DNA of 64,000 nt from Chitinophaga lutea (GTDB lineage: Bacteria > Bacteroidota > Bacteroidia > Chitinophagales > Chitinophagaceae), in contig NZ_RPDH01000002.1 of NCBI RefSeq assembly GCF_003813775.1, positions 124,001-188,000 of the forward strand. Direction: 5' to 3'. The notes beneath the pieces were generated by a model that saw nothing but the letters and a program-made list of their open reading frames with translations, was not told the origin of the DNA and made no database searches. Shown here piece by piece: positions 49,842-59,095 of the stretch (the first letter of the stretch is position 1; each line of letters opens with the position of its first letter). Made by a program: the position numbers and the translations under genes.

Positions 49842-50876
49842 CTAAACGGCAGCTTCCATGAGATAGTGTTCCCTTACTTTGTGTGTGCGTACGTGTTCTT
49901 CGTACTCGTACTGGTAGCGGGATGTTTCATAATCGCTCCAGTCGATGTTGGCGCGCATGATGTTTTTCAGCCCTTCCACATAACGGTGTAATTCCATTTT
50001 CATCACCGGGCCTTCGTTCGGCAGGTACCGGCAGAGGCGCATGAATTGTTTCACCTGGTCGTCGTGGATCTCGCAGGCCCTGACGATCGCTTCCTCCATG
50101 GAAATATTTTCCTCATGGCTCAGCAATACCACCAGGTTGTGATAATCGCCGTGGGCGATTTCCTTGCTCAGTGAAAACAGGTCGTTGGCCCAGCAGACGG
50201 TGTTGCGGCAAAGTGCGGTGAGCTCCTGGAGCAGCGGATGCTCGTACATTTTGCGCGGGAGCCTGATTTTGTCGACTACGGCGATGGTGTCCGTAGCGAT
50301 GTTGGCTGCTCCGAGGTATTGCCGCTGCTCCATGTAATCAGCGAGCAACGGCCATTTGCCGGCTTTTACGTTTTCGTGCTGCCAGATGGCCGCAGTGAAT
50401 ATCGCCACGATGCTTTGGATGAAATCGCGCTGCCAGCTGCGGGAGCTCATTTTTTTCATGCGCTGCCATAGCTCGGCGAGCGCCACGAATACCGGGTTGC
50501 CGGACTGTTCGCCGTATTTCGGCTGCCGGAGCACACGGATAAAACCATCGATCATGGCCTTTACCTTTTTATCGCGGTTTTCCGGCGATGCGCTGCTTTC
50601 CTGGTGGTCGAGGTAATCGTCGAGCAGGAACAGTAACGTATTCAGGTCAGTGAAGGCGCAAAGCTCTTCCAGGCCGGCATTCGGGAACATGCGTGCTACC
50701 ATCCAGGCAAAACCTTGCCGGCGGTAGTGGTTCAGGTGCTCTTCTGAACGCACGAGGCCAAAACGCATCAGCCAGTCGGCCGTGTGCTGGTCGGCCGTTG
50801 CTACATGCATGTTAATCAGAGATGGAAACGGGCAATAGAGCCGCCCGGGGAGGATGACTTTCGACATAATGTACAT
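49842..50876 (-). CDS. Class I terpene synthase
   Basis: The 344-residue, all-helical protein has the metal-binding motifs of class I terpene cyclases: D86-D-Y-L-D90 (DDxxD) and N231-D-L-F-S235-L-S-K-E239 (NSE, NDxxSxxKE). An Arg-Tyr pair (R320-Y321) lies at the usual C-terminal site that closes the active site. It ionises a prenyl diphosphate (C10, C15 or C20) and makes a cyclic hydrocarbon or alcohol. The product cannot be predicted. No tailoring enzyme or prenyltransferase is adjacent; the gene is alone between a regulator and a kinase. The start could be at residue 4 (MSKVIL). Confidence 0.93.
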   Translation of the reverse strand: MYIMSKVILPGRLYCPFPSLINMHVATADQHTADWLMRFGLVRSEEHLNHYRRQGFAWMVARMFPNAGLEELCAFTDLNTLLFLLDDYLDHQESSASPENRDKKVKAMIDGFIRVLRQPKYGEQSGNPVFVALAELWQRMKKMSSRSWQRDFIQSIVAIFTAAIWQHENVKAGKWPLLADYMEQRQYLGAANIATDTIAVVDKIRLPRKMYEHPLLQELTALCRNTVCWANDLFSLSKEIAHGDYHNLVVLLSHEENISMEEAIVRACEIHDDQVKQFMRLCRYLPNEGPVMKMELHRYVEGLKNIMRANIDWSDYETSRYQYEYEEHVRTHKVREHYLMEAAV

Positions 50877-51044
50877 CTTTTAAAGGTTATTGTAATATGC
50901 GTGATTGTATGAATATAAATATATCCATTATGTATCATGCCTAAAAGATGCACATCCAAATATTGGTCTAGAAAATTAGGGAGGTCTGCTGAAATAGGGG
51001 CGCAGTGGGGATAAACGGAAAAATGACCCTGGAATGGCAGACGG

Positions 51045-52772
51045 TCAGTGCCCGGCCACGTGGAGCACCTGGGAGATCATGGCCTGTACTTTGGGGAACA
51101 GTACCGGTTTGGCCAGGAAGCCGGCAGCGCCGCGGCGGGCGGCTTCATCCTGGTCTTCCTTGAATACGCTGCCGCTGATGATGATCACGGGAATCCGCTT
51201 CAGTTGGGCGTCGCGCTTGAATTTTTCGAGCAGCACAAGGCCCCTGGTGTCTGGCAGGTCCATATCCATGAGAATGAGGTCCGGCTTGCTTTCCGAGGCT
51301 CTTTCAAAGCCTTCGCCGCCGGTCAGGCATACGGTTGTTTTGGCGCCGATGCTGCCCAGGTATTTGGCCAGCAGTTCCGCGCTCATCCGGTCGTCGTCGA
51401 TGATGATCACCGATGCGCCGGGCGGAATGGGGAGCCGGGCAGCCGGGAGCTCTTCTTTTTCAGGCGCGGTGGTGGCGGGAAGGGGCAGGGTGGTGGTGAA
51501 AACGGTGCCTTTGCCCGGTTCGCTGTCGGCAACAATATTGCCGCCCAGCAGTATTGCCAGGTTTTGGGCAATATGGAGGCCGAGCCCCGTGCCGTATTCG
51601 TTGGAGGGCCGGGTACTGTAGAATGCGTCGAAGATGCGACGCACCTGGTCCTCGTTCATGCCAACACCCTGGTCACGCACTGCCAGCGTCCACTGCCCGT
51701 CCCCACTGCCGATATCGACGAAAATCTGCCCTTTGGGAAAAGAGAATTTGATGGCATTGGTGATCAGGTTGTTCAGGATCTGCATCACGCGGATGGGGTC
51801 GAATACCAGGATTTCCGGCACTTCGTCTCCCACGGTGGTGACCACGGACACCTGTTTCAGGGCCGCGTGCTGGCTGAAAATGGCCGTGGTATCGGCCAGC
51901 CAGTTGCGGATGTTGATCTTTTTAAGCGTGGGCTCGTGCACATTGCCGCTTTCTATCTTGGCCAGCTCCATCACGTTGTTGATAATCTCCAGCGCCATAT
52001 GCGACGAGTGGTAGATGCCGCGGTGGTATTTCGGGAGATCGGCGGGACTATACTTTCCTTCATACAAAAACTGGCTGATGCCATGGATGGCATTCAGCGG
52101 GGCGCGCAACTCGTGGGTAGTTTCCCGTACGTACACGCTTTTGGAGGCGCTGACCTGTTCCAGGTCGCGGTTGGTCTGCTGTAGCTGCAGCACCAGGCTC
52201 CGGCTGTTCCTCTCGTAATAAAACAATACCATACCGTTCAAAAACAGGATAGTGGCAATCGAGAGGGAGCGGAACAATACATGGAGGTCCGTATTAATGG
52301 CCACCGGCTCAACGAAATATGTATAATTGTTCACCTCCAGCAAAAACATGGTAAGGCAGGTCAGCAGGATACAAACGATGCGGATGTTCTTTTCCCTGAA
52401 GAGCAACAGGGGCGTGCCTACGAGAAATACCGCCATCAGTTGCGCATCGATGATCTTGCCCAGCAGGATGCCAAAACAAAGCGTGGCCATGCATTGAATG
52501 AAATGAGATAACAAGGCGGCCAGGAAGTACTGCCGCAGGAAATTGAGCAGGATGACGGCGCCGAAAAGGGCGGTTTCGATCAAAGCCGGATACAGTATCA
52601 GCTCACTTTTGGAAAGGATGTATAAAAAGATACCGATGAAAAAAGATAATGAACCGGTTACAACACTTACGACGTTGGTAGTTCTGATGCGTTTATTGAG
52701 GTCTTTGTTATTGGTGTCTGCTCCAGTACCCAAGAGTTTAGCGAGCGCAGGAAATTTAGCAGGAAGGTGCAT
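51045..52772 (-). CDS. Hybrid histidine kinase with membrane sensor domain and receiver
   Basis: The 575-residue protein has about six membrane helices (residues 33-185), a coiled-coil linker (190-212), a HisKA domain with His220 (THELRAPLN), and a HATPase domain with the N box (334-343), DQGVGM (367-372) and GTGLGL (394-399). A linker rich in Pro/Ala leads to a receiver domain with Asp503 (LMDMDLPD). There is no DNA-binding output, so the phosphate must pass to another protein. No periplasmic sensor domain is seen, and the membrane part may sense directly. It lies alone, with an intergenic region on each side. Confidence 0.94.
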   Translation of the reverse strand: MHLPAKFPALAKLLGTGADTNNKDLNKRIRTTNVVSVVTGSLSFFIGIFLYILSKSELILYPALIETALFGAVILLNFLRQYFLAALLSHFIQCMATLCFGILLGKIIDAQLMAVFLVGTPLLLFREKNIRIVCILLTCLTMFLLEVNNYTYFVEPVAINTDLHVLFRSLSIATILFLNGMVLFYYERNSRSLVLQLQQTNRDLEQVSASKSVYVRETTHELRAPLNAIHGISQFLYEGKYSPADLPKYHRGIYHSSHMALEIINNVMELAKIESGNVHEPTLKKINIRNWLADTTAIFSQHAALKQVSVVTTVGDEVPEILVFDPIRVMQILNNLITNAIKFSFPKGQIFVDIGSGDGQWTLAVRDQGVGMNEDQVRRIFDAFYSTRPSNEYGTGLGLHIAQNLAILLGGNIVADSEPGKGTVFTTTLPLPATTAPEKEELPAARLPIPPGASVIIIDDDRMSAELLAKYLGSIGAKTTVCLTGGEGFERASESKPDLILMDMDLPDTRGLVLLEKFKRDAQLKRIPVIIISGSVFKEDQDEAARRGAAGFLAKPVLFPKVQAMISQVLHVAGH

Positions 52773-53167
52773 GGAACAAATCTGTTAGGGTTGTAGATTG
52801 ACTATTGTAATTTAAAACAAATAATGCTTCCGGATAGCTGGTTTCGTGAATTGCATAAATTTATTGCCGGGGCTAAATTAATAGAAATTAGTATATCAAG
52901 CAAGTTGCATTTGAAAGGGGTTGAAGGAACGCGAACTAACTGAAATCAAGCACACAAGGATGTTTGTATGTACTGCCGGTATGCTGCATGGCTATTATGT
53001 AGCACAAACCGGCATTCTTGTTTGTGATCCGGGGAAATGTAATTATCGTATGCATCACCCATTTGCCCAAACACCAAGAAACACATCCTGACGATATTCA
53101 TCTGGACGGCATTGAGTACCGGTGGGCAATATCTGGGAGGAATGGGGGGAAACCTTCCGCAAAAACA
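52773..53167. other. Intergenic region without recognised features
   Basis: This 395-bp gap between two minus-strand signalling genes is AT-richer than its surroundings. No gene-like frame or clear hairpin is present. It probably contains the promoter of the hybrid kinase, but no TAnnTTTG box could be assigned with confidence. Confidence 0.5.
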
Positions 53168-53800
53168 CTACAGGAGCCGCTGCTGCACCGCAGCCATGAT
53201 CAGTTCCGCTACATTTTTCACCCCGAATTTCTGCAGCAGGTTACGCCGGTGGGTGTCTACGGTGAGCGGGCTCACGTTCAGTTCCCCGGCCATCACGGCG
53301 GTGGTTTTGCCGGCGGCGATCAGCTGCAGGATCTGCTTCTCGCGTTTGGTCAGCGGGGGGACTTTTTTAAGCTCGTTTTTGGAAGGGCGGGCGATGATCT
53401 CCTTTACTTCGCGGCTGAAGGCTATTTCGCCCCGTAACGCCTCATTCAGGCTATGCCGCAATTCTTCCGCCGACACGTTTTTCAACAGGTAGCCGCTGGC
53501 GCCGTTTTGCAGTATCTCCAGGATCATGCTGCGCTCCGCCTGGTTGCTCAACGCCAGCACCACCGTGTCCGGCGAGAGTTTTTTGATTTCCTTGCAGAGG
53601 TCGATGCCGTTCACGTCCGGCAGCATGATGTCGAGCAGCACGATGTGCACGGGATGTTTGCGGAGGTACGCCATAAAATCGTTCCCCCGGAAAAAACTTT
53701 CCGTGATATGGATGTCCGGTTCGCCTTTCAGCAGTGTTCTGAGCCCTTCGATCACAACCGGATGGTCGTCTACAATGGATAATATGATTTTACGCTTCAT
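53168..53800 (-). CDS. NarL/FixJ-type response regulator
   Basis: The 210-residue protein has a receiver domain with the acidic pair Asp11-Asp12 and phospho-acceptor Asp57 (VLLDIMLPD), and a LuxR-type HTH at about 145-205 (LTKREKQILQLIAAGKTT, NVSPLTVDTHRRNLLQKFGVKN). Its start overlaps the end of the kinase gene by 11 bp, so it is the cognate partner. The divergent lipoprotein gene beyond the kinase is a possible target. Confidence 0.95.
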   Translation of the reverse strand: MKRKIILSIVDDHPVVIEGLRTLLKGEPDIHITESFFRGNDFMAYLRKHPVHIVLLDIMLPDVNGIDLCKEIKKLSPDTVVLALSNQAERSMILEILQNGASGYLLKNVSAEELRHSLNEALRGEIAFSREVKEIIARPSKNELKKVPPLTKREKQILQLIAAGKTTAVMAGELNVSPLTVDTHRRNLLQKFGVKNVAELIMAAVQQRLL

Positions 53801-55784
53801 CGCCTATGGTCAATTCAATGTTAATAGTAGTGCCGTCTCCCGGGGAAGAGGTGATGTCCAGTTTGCCCTGCAGGTAGTTTACCCGGTTGCGGATGTTGCT
53901 GAGGCCGGCGCCGGCGTACTGCGCGGCGGTATCGAACCCTTTCCCGTTATCTTCTACGGTCACAAAAAACGCGTCGCCGTTCTGGCTGCATTGCAGCACC
54001 ACCTCGCTGGCCGCCGCGTGGCGGATGGCGTTGGAAAGCGCCTCCTGTACGATGCGGTAGATGGTGACCTGTGTGCTGACGGGGATGTTCTTTTCGATCC
54101 CGAACGCCTGGAAATGGATATCGGTATCTGCGGTGGACATGGACTCGCTTAAATCGCGCAGCGCAGTTTCCAGCCCGAATTTCAACAGGTTTTCCGGCAT
54201 CATGTTCCGTGCAATTCGGCGCAGTTCCCGCACCGAACTGTCGAGCTGGCTGATCACCCCATCGAGGGATGCGTGCGGTGTGTGGCCATTGACGCCGGCG
54301 GCCATGCCGGACAGTTTTATCTTGACGCCTGCCAGCATACCGCCCAGTCCGTCGTGCAGGTCGCGCGCCACGCGGCTGCGTTCCCTTTCTTCGCCCTCTA
54401 TCATGGCATGCGAAGTGGCCAGCTGTTGCTGCTGTTCCATTTCCTTGAGCTGCTGCCGGTAGTTGATTTCCTTTTGTTCCGCCAGTTTCCTGTTATTGCG
54501 GGAGTAAAACACCGTGAATACGATGGCGGCCAGCAGCAGCACGCTCGCAGCCGCCAGGAGCCACACCGTTAAGCGGGTGTTGCGCCCGCTCAGCGCGGCT
54601 TGCCGGCTTGCAGCTTCCAGCGCCGCAATTTTCTGCTGGTGCTCAGCGTTGCGGAATTTCATCTCCAGTGCGGTGATCTCGCTTTTCAGGCTGTTGGTAT
54701 GGATGCTGTCGCTCAGCAGGCTGTAGCGTTTCTGCCACTGGTAGGCGAGGGCGGCGTTGCCCAATCCTGCATACACATCGGCCATCCCTGCGTAGAGGAG
54801 CTGGCGGTTGGTGGAAATCCGCATCATTTCCGGCTGCTCCAGCAGGTATTGCAGCGTGTGCAATGCTGGCGCGTAGTTTTTTGTTTCGTACAGCGCATAG
54901 AAACGCTGCAGCTGCAGGCGCTGTTCCTCATACCGCCTGCCCAGCCGTCGGGCCAGCGGAATGCCCCTGCCGAGCCCGGCCAGCGCCTTCGTGTATTCGC
55001 GGGTGTTATTGTAATAAAGACTCTCGGCCGCATAATAATCGAGCCAGTATTCGGAATCCGGGTGGGGCGCCAGCAGGGCGCGGATGGTGTCCAGCACGGG
55101 TTTGACGAGGTGGTTTTTACCGGCCAGGCTGTAGTTCTCCGCCAGCACATTATAGGTGGAGATGAGCTGTTCCACTTCCCCGTGGCCGTTTTTCAATACC
55201 CTGACGGCGGTCAGGATGTAAGGCTCCGCCACGTCGAACTGGCCGTTGTTTTTAAACACGTTCGCGATACCGAGGTAATTTTTACCGATGAGGGTGCTGT
55301 CGCCCGCCCGCCGCGCCAGGGGAATGGCCCGGTTGATCATGATGTCAGCAAACTGTTTCGGGTCATCCTTCAGCTGCCGGAGTGCGCCATACCGGTGGAG
55401 GTTCCTGGAGCGCATGATCCAGGCGTCTGTGTTATCGAATGCGCTGAGCAGTGAATCGGCGAGGAGATATTCGGCTTCCGCCTGTTCGGGGTTGGTGAAG
55501 GAGCGAAGTACGGCGGCATAATAATGATAAACGGCCCGTACGTAAGGATATGACCTGCCGGCGAGGCGCCCCTGTTCAAGGTAGCGGGCGGCGCTGCCGG
55601 AATCGGTGAGCGCCAGGCGCTCGGATAGCCGGAAAGCCGTGATGGCCCGGTCACTGTCTGACGTGCTGCGCTGCAGCGACGCCTTCAGGCTGTCTGTATA
55701 CAACGTATTGTTCAGCCGGGTTTGCGCCCTGCCTGTCAGCACCGTCAACAAAGCAACCAGTAATACGCCATAAAACTTCGCCAT
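53790..55784 (-). CDS. Membrane sensor histidine kinase with TPR-like sensor (HisKA_3 type)
   Basis: The 664-residue protein begins with a signal or anchor segment (ending GRAQT) and about 350 residues of TPR-like helices, facing the periplasm, then a membrane helix (about 402-422, VWLLAAASVLLLAAIVF), a coiled coil, and the HisKA_3 domain with the phospho-acceptor His in ARDLHDGLGGML (about residue 470). The HATPase C domain ends with SNIRNRVNYLQGKLDI and the G-rich GDGTTINIEL. This layout is common in Bacteroidota NarL-type systems. The stimulus is unknown. Confidence 0.93.
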   Translation of the reverse strand: MAKFYGVLLVALLTVLTGRAQTRLNNTLYTDSLKASLQRSTSDSDRAITAFRLSERLALTDSGSAARYLEQGRLAGRSYPYVRAVYHYYAAVLRSFTNPEQAEAEYLLADSLLSAFDNTDAWIMRSRNLHRYGALRQLKDDPKQFADIMINRAIPLARRAGDSTLIGKNYLGIANVFKNNGQFDVAEPYILTAVRVLKNGHGEVEQLISTYNVLAENYSLAGKNHLVKPVLDTIRALLAPHPDSEYWLDYYAAESLYYNNTREYTKALAGLGRGIPLARRLGRRYEEQRLQLQRFYALYETKNYAPALHTLQYLLEQPEMMRISTNRQLLYAGMADVYAGLGNAALAYQWQKRYSLLSDSIHTNSLKSEITALEMKFRNAEHQQKIAALEAASRQAALSGRNTRLTVWLLAAASVLLLAAIVFTVFYSRNNRKLAEQKEINYRQQLKEMEQQQQLATSHAMIEGEERERSRVARDLHDGLGGMLAGVKIKLSGMAAGVNGHTPHASLDGVISQLDSSVRELRRIARNMMPENLLKFGLETALRDLSESMSTADTDIHFQAFGIEKNIPVSTQVTIYRIVQEALSNAIRHAAASEVVLQCSQNGDAFFVTVEDNGKGFDTAAQYAGAGLSNIRNRVNYLQGKLDITSSPGDGTTINIELTIGDEA

Positions 55785-55874
55785 CCCGTAAAATTCAATA
55801 CAGCATTCAAATTAACCAAAAAACGCTCAAAAAATACTGATAAACCAGTAGAAAAAATACCCGATTTATGCGGA

Positions 55875-55905
55875 TTGTCGGTGTTTGCGGGTGGGTCTAA
55901 CTTTG
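55875..55905 (+). promoter_or_regulatory. Bacteroidota-type promoter of the small lipoprotein gene
   Basis: TTG at 55875-55877, a 20-nt spacer and TAACTTTG at 55898-55905 match the consensus closely. The ATG is 27 nt downstream. Confidence 0.68.
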
Positions 55906-55931
55906 GGTTGTAAAACCAAACCGAATATATT

Positions 55932-56417
55932 ATGAACATGCAGCGTATGACTAAAGTTAGCTTATTCAGATGGAAATCATTGATGTTGACCACGGCTTTC
56001 GCAGGCGCAATGCTGGCTTTCAGCGGTTGCGGAGGAAAAGACGACCCGGCTCTTCCGACCAGCCGGAATTTTAAATTGACGGTTTCGGCTACCGGTCTGT
56101 CTGCAACGGACTACGACGGTGCCACCATCGCCGTGGCGGGCTCCCTGCTCTCCAGCACGGAAAGCACCCTCTGGAAAGTAAACGGCCAGGTACGGAACAA
56201 TGAAAAAGGGATATCGTTCACCAAAGCCGAACTGCTGGCAGGCGGCACCTTTGTGCTCGAATCCATCCGCCCCCTGGCGGTGATCGACGTCACCGTATCC
56301 TGCACGAACTTCAACGAACCGTTCAACCTGAAAATAAAAACCGAAGTAGACGGCCAGGTGAAAGAAAACATCGACCAGGCCGTGACCAATAGTTTTGAGA
56401 AGCATTGGCAATACTAA
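55932..56417 (+). CDS. Small lipoprotein of unknown function
   Basis: The 161-residue product has an N-terminal basic region, a hydrophobic segment and a lipobox (FSGC, Cys33), followed by GGKDD and a beta-rich domain of about 110 residues. A single further cysteine lies at about 117 (VSCTNF). The C-terminus is FEKHWQY. I do not recognise the family. It is divergent from the two-component pair, with its own promoter. Confidence 0.72.
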   Translation: MNMQRMTKVSLFRWKSLMLTTAFAGAMLAFSGCGGKDDPALPTSRNFKLTVSATGLSATDYDGATIAVAGSLLSSTESTLWKVNGQVRNNEKGISFTKAELLAGGTFVLESIRPLAVIDVTVSCTNFNEPFNLKIKTEVDGQVKENIDQAVTNSFEKHWQY

Positions 56418-56559
56418 GCTGCCATGCATTTGTCTATAAAATAGCTGCCAGGGTTACAACGCCTTTATCTTCATGTAAACTCCTTATAAAGTGATTTAGA
56501 ACGGAAGCTTGCCTGAGGGGATAAGGACGGCAAACGCAACAAACTCCGGTCTTTTGCCT

Positions 56560-56580
56560 GCAATCAGAGAAGGTGATTGC
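56560..56580. other. Small perfect hairpin in the gap before the QueD-like gene
   Basis: GCAATCA (56560-56566) and TGATTGC (56574-56580) are exact reverse complements with a 7-nt loop. No T run follows, so it is not a clear terminator. The rest of the 296-bp gap (56418-56713) shows nothing else apart from the promoter box below. Confidence 0.4.
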
Positions 56581-56685
56581 TTTCAAGAGGTCCGGGGTTT
56601 TGTTTTGTAGCCGGTTGCACCGATGCCTGTAAAGACCTGCCGGCGTTTCTTTTAAATAAAAAGATAATCCCATCCTTTATTGTCG

Positions 56686-56693
56686 TACCTTTG
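56686..56693 (+). promoter_or_regulatory. Bacteroidota -7 element before the QueD-like gene
   Basis: TACCTTTG matches TAnnTTTG and lies 20 nt before the ATG at 56714. No TTG is at the expected distance. Confidence 0.5.
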
Positions 56694-56713
56694 CGGGCAT
56701 AATATTATTGACG

Positions 56714-57139
56714 ATGCTCCAGGTGACTAAAATATTCCGATTCGAAACGGCGCATGCGCTGCATGGGTATAACGGCCCCTGCAGGCTTATTCACGGCCAT
56801 TCCTACCAGCTGCATGTAACTGTGCGGGCACAGGGGACCAACACCGGCTACTTGCCCGCCCCGGGCATCCTGCTGGATTTTAAAGACCTGAAGCAGCTGG
56901 TGAACGAGGCGGTGGTGAAGCAGCTGGATCACCGGCTGGTCTTGTCAGAAGCCTACCTCCGGGCCAACCCGGACACAGCCATGGAAGATAACCTGCTGGT
57001 GATGGAAGCGGAGCCCTCCGCCGAAAACCTGCTGATTTTCGCCCGCAACGCCATCGGCGACAAACTGCCGGAAGGGGTGGAGCTGGCGCGGCTGCGACTC
57101 TACGAAACGGTCGATTCCTACGCCGAGTGGGTACAATAA
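56714..57139 (+). CDS. 6-pyruvoyl-tetrahydropterin synthase/QueD family protein
   Basis: From the ATG at 56714 the product has 141 residues. The zinc ligands His14 (FETAHAL), His27 and His29 (IHGHSYQ), and the catalytic-type Cys23 just before them, are those of the PTPS/QueD fold. QueD makes 6-carboxy-tetrahydropterin for queuosine; PTPS makes 6-pyruvoyl-tetrahydropterin. The two cannot be separated here, and no other queuosine gene is adjacent. The Rrf2 gene follows after 27 bp and may share its transcript. Confidence 0.93.
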   Translation: MLQVTKIFRFETAHALHGYNGPCRLIHGHSYQLHVTVRAQGTNTGYLPAPGILLDFKDLKQLVNEAVVKQLDHRLVLSEAYLRANPDTAMEDNLLVMEAEPSAENLLIFARNAIGDKLPEGVELARLRLYETVDSYAEWVQ

Positions 57140-57166
57140 TTATTTTTCACGGGTAATACTGTCCAT

Positions 57167-57616
57167 ATGTTATCGAAATCAGCGGAGTATGCGCTCAGGG
57201 CTACGATATACATTGCGTTAAAAGGTTCGGCGGACCATAAGCTGGGCATCGAGGAAATTGCCAGTGCGATCGATTCGCCGCCTTCGTTTACGGCCAAGGT
57301 ATTGCAACAGCTTACCAAAAATAACGGGGTGATCAGTTCCGTGCGAGGCCCCAACGGCGGTTTCTACCTGACCGATGCCGCACGCCGGCTGCCGGTGCGG
57401 GCGGTGCTCGAAGCGGTGGGGGAAGACGGCATCATTACCAAATGCGTGCTGGGATTAAAAGAATGCTCAGAAAGCCGGCCCTGCCCTATGCACGAGCAGT
57501 ACCGGTCCATCAAAGTGCAATTGCGCCAGATGTTCGAGAAAACAACGATCGAGCAGCTGGCGGCCGACTTCGACAAGGGAAAACTCACCATCGGCAACCG
57601 CCCGCCAAAAAAATAA
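57167..57616 (+). CDS. Rrf2-family regulator with three conserved cysteines (NsrR/IscR type)
   Basis: The 149-residue protein has the Rrf2 winged helix (SKSAEYALRATIYIA; SFTAKVLQQLTKNNGVISSVRGPNGGF, about 40-66) and cysteines at 93, 100 and 106 (spacing C-x6-C-x5-C), the type that binds an Fe-S cluster and senses nitric oxide or iron-sulfur status. It ends 1 bp from the end of the convergent nosY, so it sits beside the nos operon, though it is not in it. Control of the nos genes is plausible. The alternative is a general Fe-S regulator. Confidence 0.9.
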   Translation: MLSKSAEYALRATIYIALKGSADHKLGIEEIASAIDSPPSFTAKVLQQLTKNNGVISSVRGPNGGFYLTDAARRLPVRAVLEAVGEDGIITKCVLGLKECSESRPCPMHEQYRSIKVQLRQMFEKTTIEQLAADFDKGKLTIGNRPPKK

Positions 57617-57617
57617 T

Positions 57618-58382
57618 TTACAGGTCTTTTCTGCGGAACACTTTTACTGCAAGCAGTAACGGGGCTGCCGCCCAGAGCACCAGGCTGATCACGGAATATA
57701 TACTGCCTGCCGGCGTTCCCAGGAATTTTTTGAACAACGCCCCGGAATATCCCATCAGTACCGCCGCATCCAGTTGCAGCAACATCAATACCCTCGCCAG
57801 ATCCACCGGGTTGAGGGTGATCAGCCCGATCAGCACCTTGTCCACCGGGTAATCGCTGAAGGCATAGATAAAAAACATCACCAGCCCGTCGAATAACAGC
57901 GTAAAGAACAGCGACACCACGATGGCGGCGCCGATGCCTTTGGTTTTATCTTTCATCAGTACGAACGCGAGCAACGCCAAAGCGGTGAATATGCAGTTGA
58001 GCAATACACCGGCGCCCAACAATATCAGGGCAGGCCCGGTGGGCGCGAGTATCAGCAGCGGAATACCCACGCCGGCCATGAAGGCTGCAGACAGTGAAAA
58101 CGCCATGCCGGCATAACAGGCCATGAGCACACGGCCGCGCTTCACCGGCTGCGACAGCAGCAGTTCGATAAATTCCAGCGAATTAAAAAAGTAGATGGTG
58201 GCAAACAGCGTGGTGATGACGGGCACGAACAGCAGCGTCACATTCAGCAGGCTGAGCAGTCCCCGCGCGTTTTCTTCGAGCCCCAGCAGGCTGGCGGAAA
58301 GTGCGGCCAATACAAGGGCGTAAACGGCGACCGACCTGTTCTTGAGCAGGTCGATCAATACATATCTGGTGATCGTCAGCAT
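57618..58382 (-). CDS. nosY: NosY-type ABC transporter permease
   Basis: The 254-residue protein has six membrane helices with the loop pattern of NosY/ABC-2 permeases (LLSQPVKRGRVLMACYAGMAF near 77-97). NosY and NosF form the ABC transporter that, with NosD, delivers the sulfur (and perhaps copper) needed for the CuZ centre of N2O reductase. It overlaps nosF by 7 bp and ends the operon. Confidence 0.9.
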   Translation of the reverse strand: MLTITRYVLIDLLKNRSVAVYALVLAALSASLLGLEENARGLLSLLNVTLLFVPVITTLFATIYFFNSLEFIELLLSQPVKRGRVLMACYAGMAFSLSAAFMAGVGIPLLILAPTGPALILLGAGVLLNCIFTALALLAFVLMKDKTKGIGAAIVVSLFFTLLFDGLVMFFIYAFSDYPVDKVLIGLITLNPVDLARVLMLLQLDAAVLMGYSGALFKKFLGTPAGSIYSVISLVLWAAAPLLLAVKVFRRKDL

Positions 58383-59095
58383 GGGATCATTTTTGGCGCC
58401 TGCATGATGCGGGCAATTATCCTGTTCAGTTTTTCTTCTCCCGTGGCGGACCGCAGGGATTCGACGCTTTCGTGGAAGAGCAGCCGGCCGTCCTGCAGGT
58501 AAATGACATGACTGGTGAGGCCGTCGAGATCGCTGAGCACGTGCGAGGTGATGAGTATGAGTTTTCCATGGTCCCGCTCGTCCGCGATCTTTTCCTTGAG
58601 CAGCTCGCTGGATACGGGATCGAGGCCGGCAGTGGGCTCATCGAGAATGTAAATATCCGGCCTGAATAGAAAAGCCAGGCAGGCGCTCACTTTCTGCCGG
58701 GTGCCGCCGGACAGGGTGCGCATTTTTTTATGCCGGACGGCGTGCAGCCCGAAGCCGGTATACAGATCTTCGTCATAATCCGCCGCGCCGCCGCGCACCG
58801 CCTTGATCATGTCCAGCACCTGTTCGATGCTCATATTGTCCGGGTAACGGCCGATCTGCGGCATATACCCAATGCCCGCGCGGTATTGTTCGCCGGCGCT
58901 GATGACCTGGCCGTTGATGGCGATGCTGCCTTTTTCGGGAATGGCCAGCCCGAGGATGGATTTGATCAGCGTGGTTTTGCCGGAGCCGTTCGGCCCCAGC
59001 AGCGACACGGCCTGGCCTTTCTCCAGCGTCAGATGGATATTGTCCAGCGCCTTGAAGCGGCCGAATGTTTTGGTGAGATGTGTTATCCTGATCAT
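58376..59095 (-). CDS. nosF: NosF-type ABC transporter ATPase
   Basis: The ATG at 59095 overlaps the nosD stop as ATGA and gives 239 residues; an in-frame ATG 9 bp upstream is less likely. The Walker A motif GPNGSGKTT (about 34-42), the signature LSGGTRQK (about 131-138) and Walker B ILDEPTAGLDP (about 152-162) are complete. It powers NosY in maturation of NosZ. Confidence 0.95.
   Translation of the reverse strand: MIRITHLTKTFGRFKALDNIHLTLEKGQAVSLLGPNGSGKTTLIKSILGLAIPEKGSIAINGQVISAGEQYRAGIGYMPQIGRYPDNMSIEQVLDMIKAVRGGAADYDEDLYTGFGLHAVRHKKMRTLSGGTRQKVSACLAFLFRPDIYILDEPTAGLDPVSSELLKEKIADERDHGKLILITSHVLSDLDGLTSHVIYLQDGRLLFHESVESLRSATGEEKLNRIIARIMQAPKMIPC

Noticed and set aside
49842..50876. Terpene biosynthetic gene cluster
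   Set aside because: Neighbouring genes are a regulator, DUF1569 and signalling kinases. No prenyltransferase, P450 or oxidoreductase lies next to it.
53526..55454. Long plus-strand frames opposite the kinase/regulator pair
   Set aside because: They are shadows of well-conserved minus-strand two-component genes.
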